Shown piece by piece: positions 57,301 through 64,000 of a stretch of 64,000 nt of DNA. Both the position numbers and the translations under genes were made by a program. This DNA comes from Pseudomonas yamanorum (GTDB taxonomy: Bacteria > Pseudomonadota > Gammaproteobacteria > Pseudomonadales > Pseudomonadaceae), in assembly GCF_900105735.1 (NCBI RefSeq), contig NZ_LT629793.1, positions 2,666,001 to 2,730,000 on the forward strand, given 5' to 3'. A model generated the notes under the pieces. It was given only the letters and a program-made list of their open reading frames with translations, was not told where the DNA came from and did no database searches. Positions within the stretch are counted from its first letter, which is position 1, and every line of letters starts with the position of its first letter.

Positions 57301-58227
57301 ATGGTCACCGTCTTACTGCGCAACATCGATTTGAATCTGTTGGTGGTGCTCCATGCACTGCTGACCGAAAAACACGTCACCCGCACGGGGGAGCGGCTGA
57401 ATTTGAGCCAGCCGGCCATCAGTCATTCCCTGAGTAAGTTGCGAGTGCTGCTGGACGATCCGATCCTGATCCGCAAGGGCAATGAGGTGATGCTTAGCGC
57501 CATGGCGCAAAACATCCAGGACCCGCTGCGCGAGATTCTCAGCCAGATTGAAACGCTGTTCGGCAAGTCCATCGACTTCGACGCGGCCCGCTCTCAACGC
57601 ACCTTCCAGTTGGCGATGTCGGATTATGGCGCGGCGATTATCTTGCCCAAATTGCTGGTGCGACTGCGTCGAGAGGCGCCGAACACCACCCTGGTGGTGA
57701 CCCAGGGCAGCCGGCACGGGATGTTCGAGCAAGTGGCGCAGGGCAAGATCGACCTGGCCCTGGGGGTGTTCCCCAGCCTGACGCCCGATGTGTCGATGGA
57801 AGTGTTGTTCGAGGAAAGTTTTTCCTGCCTGCTCGACCGGCGGACCTTGTCCAAGGAAGGCATGCTGGACCTGGAGAGCTACCTGGAGCGCCCGCATATC
57901 CAGGTGTCCATGGACGGTGGCGCCAATGGCGAAGTCGACAGCGTGTTGCGCGCCGAGGGCTTGCGCCGTCGTATCGCCGTGAGCGTGCCGCACTGGCGCA
58001 CCGCGCCAAGCCTGTTGCACAACACTGACCTGATCCTCACCGTCGCGACGCGAACCCTGGAGGACACCCTGCTTAACCCGGACCTGGTGCAATTGCCGCC
58101 ACCGTTCAGCATTCCGCGCTTTCCGTTTGTGCAGATCTGGCACCAGCGTTTCTGTGACGATCCGGCACATGCGTGGTTGCGCGATCAAGTCAAGCAAGTG
58201 GTGGCTCATACCGTACTGGTCGATTGA
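57301..58227 (+). CDS. LysR-type transcriptional regulator, ToxR-like candidate
   Basis: 308 residues. The winged HTH is at about 6-65 (NIDLNLLVVLHALLTEKHVT, RLNLSQPAISHSLSKLRVLL) and the effector domain runs from about 95 to 300 (RTFQLAMSDYGAAIILPKLL). The HTH is of the NodD-like subgroup. It lies between the tox-like biosynthetic genes and the exporter operon, the place of the ToxR activator that uses toxoflavin as co-inducer in B. glumae. Its 3' end overlaps toxE by 22 bases in the opposite direction. A GGAA lies about 10 bases upstream of the ATG; a GTG two codons later is possible. Confidence 0.88.
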   Translation: MVTVLLRNIDLNLLVVLHALLTEKHVTRTGERLNLSQPAISHSLSKLRVLLDDPILIRKGNEVMLSAMAQNIQDPLREILSQIETLFGKSIDFDAARSQRTFQLAMSDYGAAIILPKLLVRLRREAPNTTLVVTQGSRHGMFEQVAQGKIDLALGVFPSLTPDVSMEVLFEESFSCLLDRRTLSKEGMLDLESYLERPHIQVSMDGGANGEVDSVLRAEGLRRRIAVSVPHWRTAPSLLHNTDLILTVATRTLEDTLLNPDLVQLPPPFSIPRFPFVQIWHQRFCDDPAHAWLRDQVKQVVAHTVLVD

Positions 58228-59312
58228 TCGGGGCGCAGGCGTAAACGCAGGTCTTGCCCCAGTTGGGTGACGTCGTACAGGGCAAAGTCCAGTGAGTGCG
58301 TCAGGTGTTCCAGCTCCGGCAAATGCACCAATGGCCGTGCCAGGTCGCCGAGCAGACGCGGTGCCACGTACAGCAGCAACTCGTCGACCAGGCCTGCGCG
58401 CAACAGGTTGCCGGCCAGTGTCGGGCCGGCTTCCACCATGAGGTCATGCAGGCCGCGCTCGCTCAGGTGAGCCATCAGGGCATGCAGATCCAGACCCTGC
58501 TGATTGCCCGGCAGGCCGAGCAGGCGTTCGCCGTTGGCGTCTTGCGGTACATGGCGCTCGTGCATTACATGCAGGCTTGGCGCCCGGTCGTCGAACACCC
58601 GTGCGGTCTGCGGCACGCGCGCCTGACTGTCGAGGATGACCCGTACTGGCGCGATGGCCTCGGCGGACGCCATTTCACGCACGGTCAGCGAGGGGTTATC
58701 CGCCAGCACGGTGCCGCTACCGGTCAGGATCGCCGCACTGCGCGCGCGCCAGTACTGCACATCGGCGCGCGCCCGGGTGCCGGTGATCCACTGCGAACTG
58801 CCATTGTTCAACGCGGTGCGGCCGTCCAGGCTCATGCCCATCTTCAACTGCACCCAGGGCCGCTTGCGCTTGACCGTGGACAAGAAACCCCGATTCAGTT
58901 CCCACGCCGCGACGTTGAGCAAGCCGACCTTGACCTCGATCCCGGCGGCGCGAAGTTCGGCGATGCCGCGCCCGTCGACCTGCTTGAACGGGTCTTCATG
59001 GGCCACGATCACGCACGCCACGCCGGCCTCGATCAGCGCTTGATGGCAGGCCCCCGTGCGGCCGACATGGCTGCACGGTTCGAGCGTCACATAAGCGGTG
59101 GCGCCCTTGGCCAGGGAACCGGCCTGGCGCAGGGCAAACACTTCGGCGTGCGGGCCACCCGCACGCCGATGCCAGCCTTCACCCACGATATGCGTACCGT
59201 GGGCGATGACACACCCGACCCGAGGATTGGGCCAGGTGGAGTGACTGCCGCGCTCGGCCAACGACAATGCATGCTGCATATGTTGAAAGTCGATTTCGCT
59301 GAAGTGGGTCAT
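58206..59312 (-). CDS. toxE: ToxE-like RibD-type deaminase/reductase
   Basis: 368 residues. The N-terminal zinc deaminase domain has WPNPRVGCVI, PHAEVFAL (His55, Glu57) and PCSHVGRTGAC (Cys80, Cys89). The C-terminal reductase domain has QLKMGMSLDGRTALNNG, SQWITG and LMVEAGPTLAGNLLRAGLV. It matches RibD, but no ribE/ribBA/ribH lies near it. In the toxoflavin pathway ToxE works on the ToxB product, as in the first riboflavin steps. It overlaps toxC by four bases (ATGA) and runs into the end of the LysR gene. Confidence 0.88.
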   Translation of the reverse strand: MTHFSEIDFQHMQHALSLAERGSHSTWPNPRVGCVIAHGTHIVGEGWHRRAGGPHAEVFALRQAGSLAKGATAYVTLEPCSHVGRTGACHQALIEAGVACVIVAHEDPFKQVDGRGIAELRAAGIEVKVGLLNVAAWELNRGFLSTVKRKRPWVQLKMGMSLDGRTALNNGSSQWITGTRARADVQYWRARSAAILTGSGTVLADNPSLTVREMASAEAIAPVRVILDSQARVPQTARVFDDRAPSLHVMHERHVPQDANGERLLGLPGNQQGLDLHALMAHLSERGLHDLMVEAGPTLAGNLLRAGLVDELLLYVAPRLLGDLARPLVHLPELEHLTHSLDFALYDVTQLGQDLRLRLRPDQSTSTV

Positions 59313-61012
59313 GGGCGCGTTTGCCGTGCCGAAGCCTGGGCGGTGATCGGGTAGATGCGGCCATCATAGGCACTGGCGAGGAAGCCGCTGCCTTCGGCGT
59401 CGTGGGTCAGGCAGGAGATACCGCTGGCGGTAATCTTCTCCACCTTTGCCCAACTGCGCTTGGCCAGGTCGAACACGGCCACGGTACCGCCGTAGCTGCC
59501 CGTGGCGATCATCTTGCGGTCCTTGGAGATGGCAATGCACTTGATCGAGTGGCTGTGGGGTGTGTCATAGACTTCGCTGTTGCCAGCCTGCCACAGGCGC
59601 AGCTTGAGGTCCCGACCGATGCTGGCAAAGCCGCCCTGGATCTGTGTGCAACCGTTGGAAATGCGGTCGTGGGCTTTATCGAGGTAGGTCTCAAGCTCGA
59701 AGTCGGCAATGCGGAAAAACGCCGCCGCCGCCGTCGCGCACACGCTGAACAAATACTGTTCATCCGCCGCGATGCCTTTGATCGCATTTTCATGCATGCG
59801 CACTTCGCGCAGGAACTGCGGCTGCTGATCTTTCAGGTTGAAGATCAAGGCTTCGCCGGTGTAAGTACCAATCGCGGCGTGCAGCTCACCGTCCTTTTCA
59901 AAGGTCGTGCCGCAGTTGAGCGGTGAGCGGTGCTGGTAGATCACGTCGCCGGTCTTGGCGTCGAACACCGTGCCCATTTGCCCGCCGGTCAACACGCTGT
60001 CGCCGAATGGTAGCAGGAAATTGCACAGGCTGCCGGCCTTGGTGCTGGGCTGGCCATTGATCTGCAGGATGCCGGCGTCGCCGATGCTGTAAATGTCGTC
60101 GCCGACCACCGTCACCGCGTTTAGGCTGATGGCCGGCTCGATGCCGCTGACGTCCCATTGCTGGGTAGTGAAATCCCAGGTGGCGTAGGTGGAACCAAAG
60201 GTCACGAAGGCGATGCGCTGGTCACCGAGCAATGCGCAACTGCGCGGCCAGATGATGCTTGGCAGTGAGGTCTGTGCGGTTTTTTCCAGGCGGTTGTCGG
60301 CAGTCAGTTTCCATAGCATTACGCAGCGGTCGTAGCTCAGGCTGACCAGGAGGCGCTGGGCGTCGTTCCACACAATGCGTTTGATCCCGGCGGCGTGGGC
60401 CGGTTGCAGGTAGGTGCCGCTGCTGCTGATCACCGAAATCTTGCCCTCGTCGTCACCGGCAAAGATGATGCCTTCGCGGGACAAGGCCACGGTGTCGGTC
60501 TCGACACCGCCGAGGTCGATGATGTCCAGTTGCGCGCCGGAGGCGGCGTCCCAGCGGCGGATCGAACCGTCATCGCTGCTCGACACCAGGGTCTGGCCGT
60601 CTGCGGACCAGCACACCGAGATCACATCGGCCTCATGCCCTGTCAGGATCTTCTGGGTTTGCCCACTGAGATTGAACAGGCGGATGGTGTGGTCGCGGGA
60701 GCAGGTGGCGATGGTCTGGCCATCCGGCGAGAAGGCTGCCATTTCGATGTCGTCATCGTGGCCGACCAGCACGCTCTTCAGGCGCAGCGAAGGAATTTCC
60801 CAGACGCGGGCGGTGTAGTCGCTGCTGGCACTGACCAGCAACGTGCCGCTGGCATTGAACGCGCATTGGTTGGCCAGGTGGTCGTGGAGTACGCGCTGGA
60901 TCGGGGTTTTGGTTTTTGCGTCCCAGAGGATGACCTGGTTGTCATAGCCAGCGGTGGCGACGTAGGTATCGTTGAACGTTGCAATACCGCTGATAGGGCC
61001 AAAATGTCTCAT
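59309..61012 (-). CDS. toxC: ToxC-like WD40-repeat protein
   Basis: 567 residues made almost wholly of WD40-type repeats, about ten or more, including SASSDYTARVWEI, ATCSRDHTIRLFNL, SSSDDGSIRRWDAAS and ATGSYGGTVAVFDL. No signal peptide or enzyme motif is present. ToxC in B. glumae is a WD-repeat protein of unknown mechanism needed for toxoflavin; a scaffold that holds ToxB, ToxE and others has been suggested. A Cys/His-poor beta-propeller with an unusually long tandem would fit. AAGGA precedes ATG 61012. It overlaps toxE, and 69 bases separate it from toxB. Confidence 0.87.
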   Translation of the reverse strand: MRHFGPISGIATFNDTYVATAGYDNQVILWDAKTKTPIQRVLHDHLANQCAFNASGTLLVSASSDYTARVWEIPSLRLKSVLVGHDDDIEMAAFSPDGQTIATCSRDHTIRLFNLSGQTQKILTGHEADVISVCWSADGQTLVSSSDDGSIRRWDAASGAQLDIIDLGGVETDTVALSREGIIFAGDDEGKISVISSSGTYLQPAHAAGIKRIVWNDAQRLLVSLSYDRCVMLWKLTADNRLEKTAQTSLPSIIWPRSCALLGDQRIAFVTFGSTYATWDFTTQQWDVSGIEPAISLNAVTVVGDDIYSIGDAGILQINGQPSTKAGSLCNFLLPFGDSVLTGGQMGTVFDAKTGDVIYQHRSPLNCGTTFEKDGELHAAIGTYTGEALIFNLKDQQPQFLREVRMHENAIKGIAADEQYLFSVCATAAAAFFRIADFELETYLDKAHDRISNGCTQIQGGFASIGRDLKLRLWQAGNSEVYDTPHSHSIKCIAISKDRKMIATGSYGGTVAVFDLAKRSWAKVEKITASGISCLTHDAEGSGFLASAYDGRIYPITAQASARQTRP

Positions 61013-61081
61013 GCGTCATTATCCTTAATGTTGAGGTTGGCTTATTGCGGGCGACCTGAATGATTCGGCCGCGCAAGCGAG

Positions 61082-61681
61082 TTATTTCACCAGCTTGATC
61101 ACGTGATTTTTTTTATCGACTTTGGCTTGCAGGTAATGGGTGTTATGGCGCGTGACAAATACGCCGGTGGGAATGACTTTATCGACGATAATACCGTTAT
61201 CAACCAAGGCCTGAACTTTTTCCGGATTATTAGTTATCAATTGGCAACGCTTGATATCCAACGCTTTTAACATGCCGGCGGCCATGGAAAAGTCGCGATC
61301 ATCTTCGGGGAAGTTAAGGTGTGCATTCGCCTCGAAGGTATCCATGCCAGAATCTTGCAGGCGGTAAGCATCCAACTTTGCATATAAGCCAATACCGCGA
61401 CCTTCTTGGCGCAGGTAAATCAAATAGCCACCAACTTCTCGCATACGGTCGATGGACTCATTTAATTGAGGGCCACAATCACAGCGCTGTGAACTGAATA
61501 CGTCACCCGTCAGGCATTCGGAATGAATCCGCACTAACGGACTGACCGGATTAGCCGGCCCCAGTTTAATGACAATATGTTCGAGGGCGGTTTCCAATCC
61601 ACTGAACGTATAAAAAGTACCGGGATGCGACGTGTCATCCAAGGGAATATCAACGTGATTGCGTACGCTTAGGCGGGTCAT
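61082..61681 (-). CDS. toxB: ToxB-like GTP cyclohydrolase II
   Basis: 199-residue enzyme of the RibA type. The zinc ligands are Cys56, Cys67 and Cys69 (SECLTGDVFSSQRCDCG); the active-site region is RQEGRGIGL (91-99); NNPEKVQALVDNGI follows. It opens GTP to the 2,5-diaminopyrimidinone that starts both riboflavin and toxoflavin routes. The DNA is clearly poorer in GC (about 40-50% by line count) than neighbouring genes, hinting at a separate origin. AAGGA sits before the ATG. Confidence 0.92.
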   Translation of the reverse strand: MTRLSVRNHVDIPLDDTSHPGTFYTFSGLETALEHIVIKLGPANPVSPLVRIHSECLTGDVFSSQRCDCGPQLNESIDRMREVGGYLIYLRQEGRGIGLYAKLDAYRLQDSGMDTFEANAHLNFPEDDRDFSMAAGMLKALDIKRCQLITNNPEKVQALVDNGIIVDKVIPTGVFVTRHNTHYLQAKVDKKNHVIKLVK

Positions 61682-61753
61682 TTGCGGTTCCTTCCATGCT
61701 GAATGATTAACGCGTTTTTGTTTGAATTTATTCGTTGTAAAACAGCGAGGGGT

Positions 61754-62761
61754 CTACAGGGTCTTGGCGAGGCGAAAACCCATTACATAAATCTGTCGCG
61801 GGTATTTGCCGTGGCGTCGGCAATTGCGAGTCAGGTCGCGAAAGCGGGTGAAACTGCCGCCGCGGGCGATCCGATGGTTACCGACCACGGTGACTAGGTC
61901 GTCGGTGATAGCCGTGCCGCCTGGGTAGGGGGCATAGTCATCGCTGACGTACTCTTCGACGTTGCCGGCCATGTCCAGGCAGCCAAAGGGCGAGGCGCCT
62001 TCGATCAACAAGCCGACCGGGGTGGTGTCGAACAGACCCATTTCGGCGGTGTTGGCATGCTGCGGCAGAAAGGTCGGGCCCCAGGGGTATTCGAGGTTTT
62101 CCGGGCCGGCCGCGGCGTATTCCCATTCGGCTTCGGTGGGCAGGCGGAAGGCCTGGCCACTGGCTGCGCTGAGCCAGGCGGCGTAGGCGTCGGCGTCTTC
62201 GGCGGTGATGCCGTACACCGGGTGATTGGCGCGCGCGTTGGGATATTGGCCGAACGCCCAGCTTTCGGGAATCCGCGCCTGGCCCGAGGCTTCGAGGAAG
62301 GCGCGGTATTCGAGGTTGCTCACCGGGTATTTGCCAATGGCGTAGGGTTGCAGGTGTACCGGATGTCGCGGTACTTCCTTGGCGATCCAGTCTCGGTCCA
62401 GGCCGAGACCCTGCAGGTCGTGCATGACTTGATCCACCGCCGATTCTGGCAGGCCGATTTCGACCTGGCCGCCACTGATGTGAATCATTGCCGGATTGAG
62501 CACGTCGAGCCGTGGGTCCATGGTCAGGGCCAGCAGTTGGGCGGCGGCATAGCGCCAGGCCAGTGGCGAGACCGGGTTTTCCACGCGTTCAGCCAACTGT
62601 TCGATGGACTCTTCCGAGACCTGGCGCCAGGCGGCCAGGGGCAGCTTCAGGTTAAGCGCGTCCTGGAAGTGCTCAGGCAGGCCCATCAAAAATCGGTCGG
62701 TCATCTCGGCGGTCAGGGGGCCGTCGAACACCGGCCAATGGTTGAAACCCTTGGAAGTCAT
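61754..62761 (-). CDS. toxD: ToxD-like formylglycine-generating-enzyme family protein
   Basis: 335 residues. After about 90 residues with no clear match comes the FGE/SUMF1-type fold (HISGGQVEIGLPES, YPVSNLEYRAFLEASGQ, FRLPTEAEWEYAAAG, DMAGNVEEYVSDDYAP, RIARGGSFTRFRDLTRNC). The family ending is MGFRLAKTL. Only one Cys is found where active FGE has a pair, and GFR is followed by Leu, so it is unlikely to convert Cys to formylglycine. ToxD in B. glumae is of this family and its role is not settled. ATG 62761 has AGGAAA upstream; a longer frame start at 62803 is rejected. Confidence 0.88.
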   Translation of the reverse strand: MTSKGFNHWPVFDGPLTAEMTDRFLMGLPEHFQDALNLKLPLAAWRQVSEESIEQLAERVENPVSPLAWRYAAAQLLALTMDPRLDVLNPAMIHISGGQVEIGLPESAVDQVMHDLQGLGLDRDWIAKEVPRHPVHLQPYAIGKYPVSNLEYRAFLEASGQARIPESWAFGQYPNARANHPVYGITAEDADAYAAWLSAASGQAFRLPTEAEWEYAAAGPENLEYPWGPTFLPQHANTAEMGLFDTTPVGLLIEGASPFGCLDMAGNVEEYVSDDYAPYPGGTAITDDLVTVVGNHRIARGGSFTRFRDLTRNCRRHGKYPRQIYVMGFRLAKTL

Positions 62762-62825
62762 AACGCTTGGTTTCCTGCTGCTGTAAAGAAAAGGCACGCG
62801 CACCCAGGTGCCGCGTGCCCGGCTT

Positions 62826-63572
62826 TCATAGGGTGCAGATCAGCCCGGTTTGCAGGCAGTTGCGCTCGAAATCATCCCAATAGCCTTTAGGATGTTTGGC
62901 CCGCTCGGCTTCGGAGATGAGGGGTTTTTGCCATTGCAGACGCGAGAAGCCGGCCTTCATGATCGCCAGTTCATAACGCTCACGGCTCCAGCGATGAAAG
63001 GTAAAGGCGCTGGGTGGCTGGGTGACGAATTCAGCGTGGTGGCGAAAGCCGCCTTCGTGGGCTTCTTCGGTCAGCACATGCACGCCGTACTTGGTGAAGT
63101 TGCCGCGTTGCAGTTGGAACGTCGGCTCCACGGTGTAGGCCACGACGCGGCCGCCAGGGGCGAGATTCTTGGCCACCACTTGGAACATCTTGTCCAGTTT
63201 TGCCGGCGAGTCGGCGTAGTTGAACAGCCAGGCGGCGGTCACCAGGTCGAATTTGCCGAGGATGCCCAGGTCGCAGATATCGCTGACGTGGAACTCGATC
63301 GCTTCCTGGTTACGCGCCGATTCCTTGCGAGCCAGGTCAATCATCGAGGCGGAAATATCCACCCCGACCACTTTGCTTGCGCCCTGGCGATACAACTCAC
63401 GACCAAAGAAGCCGAAGCCGCAGGCCAGGTCCAGTACGGATTTGCCTTTGACATCACCGACCATATGGAAAAACGTCGCGGTTTCTACTGAGCGCTGGGA
63501 AGCCGTGTCCGTGAACGCCTCGAAGCGTTCGCCAATGGCGTCATACGTAGCAGTTGCAGATTGGTTAGTCAT
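62826..63572 (-). CDS. toxA: ToxA-like SAM methyltransferase
   Basis: 248 residues. Motif I is VLDLACGFGFFGREL (46-60), followed by VVGVDISASMIDLARKES, IEFHVSDICDLG and FDLVTAAWLFNYADSP. The C-terminal part (GVHVLTEEAHEGGFRHHAEF) fits a small-molecule N-methyltransferase. In toxoflavin synthesis ToxA adds the two N-methyl groups in the last steps (didemethyl-toxoflavin to reumycin to toxoflavin). GGTGAGG precedes the ATG. It is the first biosynthetic gene of the leftward run. Confidence 0.9.
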   Translation of the reverse strand: MTNQSATATYDAIGERFEAFTDTASQRSVETATFFHMVGDVKGKSVLDLACGFGFFGRELYRQGASKVVGVDISASMIDLARKESARNQEAIEFHVSDICDLGILGKFDLVTAAWLFNYADSPAKLDKMFQVVAKNLAPGGRVVAYTVEPTFQLQRGNFTKYGVHVLTEEAHEGGFRHHAEFVTQPPSAFTFHRWSRERYELAIMKAGFSRLQWQKPLISEAERAKHPKGYWDDFERNCLQTGLICTL

Positions 63573-63663
63573 TGCCTCACCTTTTTAAAAATAATAGCTG
63601 TCGTCAATCCCTGACTCGGGAACATGAAGAAGTCTTCTGTTTCGGTGACCCCGTCGTTTGCTT
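63573..63663 (-). promoter_or_regulatory. Upstream region of toxA with -10-like box and GAAGA-N2-TCTTC dyad
   Basis: On the minus strand a TATTAT box (63591-63596) lies about 19 bases before the toxA ATG, with no good -35, as in activator-dependent promoters. About 60 bases before the ATG there is a perfect dyad GAAGA-AG-TCTTC (63626-63637), a candidate LysR site. The AT content is high. Assignments are inference. Confidence 0.35.
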
Positions 63664-64000
63664 TCAAGTGCGCGTAGTAATAAGAAAACCTCCAATGACG
63701 ACGATTACGCCGACCAGTTTATTAATATTAAGAGACTGCTTGGGAAAGCCGATCAGGCCAAAATAGTCAATCGCGATTGAAACGATAAGCTGGCCGACCA
63801 ATACCGCCATGATGAAGTTCAGCGCGCCGAGCCGGGGGGCCATCAATAAGGCGACGGTGATGTAAAACACACCCGCGACACCGCCCATCCAAATCCACCA
63901 CGGACCTTCTTGTACCGCCGACAAGTTCGGACGGGGTGCTTTTACAACAATGATGACAACGATGAGAACGACCAGGCTGACCAACAAGGAAACTGCGGTT
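63664..64000 (-). CDS. YdcZ/DUF606-type transporter, C-terminal part (5' end outside window)
   Basis: At least 112 residues, open to the window edge. It has membrane helices at about LVSLVVLIVVIIVV, the family block GPWWIWMGGVAGVFYITVAL, LGALNFIMAVLVGQLIVSI and FLITTRT at the end, with FGLIGFPKQ between. This fits the small DMT-like YdcZ family, which forms half-size permeases. It stands upstream of toxA on the same strand, 91 bases away. It may export or import a compound of the cluster, or be an unrelated neighbour. The AT-richness resembles toxB. Confidence 0.8.
   Translation of the reverse strand, partial: TAVSLLVSLVVLIVVIIVVKAPRPNLSAVQEGPWWIWMGGVAGVFYITVALLMAPRLGALNFIMAVLVGQLIVSIAIDYFGLIGFPKQSLNINKLVGVIVVIGGFLITTRT

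Larger units (their letters stand above)
52585..64000. other. Toxoflavin-type (azapteridine) gene cluster with exporter, regulator and candidate resistance gene
   Basis: Five genes with domain types equal to ToxA, D, B, C and E lie consecutively on one strand (63572 to 58206), with a LysR gene on the opposite strand between them and an RND adaptor-pump pair preceded by a VOC protein. The set of families is the toxoflavin set, known from Burkholderia glumae and P. protegens. The right border is not seen because a transporter gene is cut by the window end. Product identity cannot be read from sequence; reumycin, fervenulin or related azapteridines remain possible. Confidence 0.82.

Noticed and set aside
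58206..61681. Housekeeping riboflavin genes (ribD, ribA)
   Set aside because: RibD and RibA family proteins are present, but they are interleaved with WD40, FGE-like and methyltransferase genes and lack ribE, ribB or ribH nearby. The toxoflavin set explains them better.
1..64000. tRNA, rRNA, CRISPR array or insertion sequence
   Set aside because: No cloverleaf-like sequence, no regular short direct repeats with spacers and no transposase gene was noticed on either strand; small RNAs cannot be excluded by eye.

Overview
The window looks like a chromosomal segment of a fluorescent Pseudomonas, most likely the P. fluorescens group. Three things point that way. The block speA, yciH, nudix, DUF2333, gcbA, ctpL, aroQ, accBC, prmA, dusB, fis, purH, purD, retS follows the order I remember from the P. 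aeruginosa chromosome. Intergenic gaps carry REP/REPIN elements of the type GTGGGAGCGGGCTTGCTCGCGAA, split here. The tad pilus locus is of the Pseudomonas type, with pprB and fppA. Gene calls rest on reading the translated sequence by eye; no database search was run.

Layout. (1) 1-3051: the 3' end of a Gly-rich repetitive protein, a two-partner-secretion pore (TpsB) and a lone receiver protein. (2) 3119-17721: a full tad/Flp locus with pilin (flp), rcpC, rcpA, tadZ, tadA, tadB, tadC, tadD, a DUF3613 protein, regulator pprB, prepilin peptidase fppA, a TadE-like pseudopilin, a large sensor kinase and tadG. (3) 17851-23269: two DUF4136 lipoproteins, cmoM, a MazG-like protein, a small membrane protein, a decayed DUF3077-like gene, a MATE exporter and a lipoprotein hydrolase. 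(4) 23437-44236: the conserved housekeeping and signalling block from speA to retS. (5) 44440-52439: a MarC-family protein, an unrecognised protein and a cobalamin block, cobJ-cobI-cobH-cobG divergent from cobL-cobK. (6) 52585-64000: an RND pump pair, a small VOC protein, a LysR regulator and five genes matching toxA, toxD, toxB, toxC and toxE of toxoflavin biosynthesis, then a truncated YdcZ-type transporter at the window edge.

The most exciting region is the last one. A GTP cyclohydrolase II, a RibD-like deaminase/reductase, a WD-repeat protein, a formylglycine-generating-enzyme-like protein and a SAM methyltransferase on one strand is the toxoflavin (azapteridine) gene set. It has its own LysR regulator and exporter. 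The VOC protein shares the fold of the known toxoflavin-degrading enzyme of Paenibacillus, so it is a candidate self-resistance enzyme. Gene order (A-D-B-C-E) differs from the toxABCDE order I know from Burkholderia glumae, and toxB is clearly poorer in GC than its neighbours, which suggests mosaic acquisition.

Other points of note are an 11-base motif shared by the rcpC and pprB upstream regions, convergent gene pairs that share stop-codon bases in the tad locus, a nested inverted repeat inside the purH-purD gap, and the lack of a cbiD/cobF gene between cobL and cobK.
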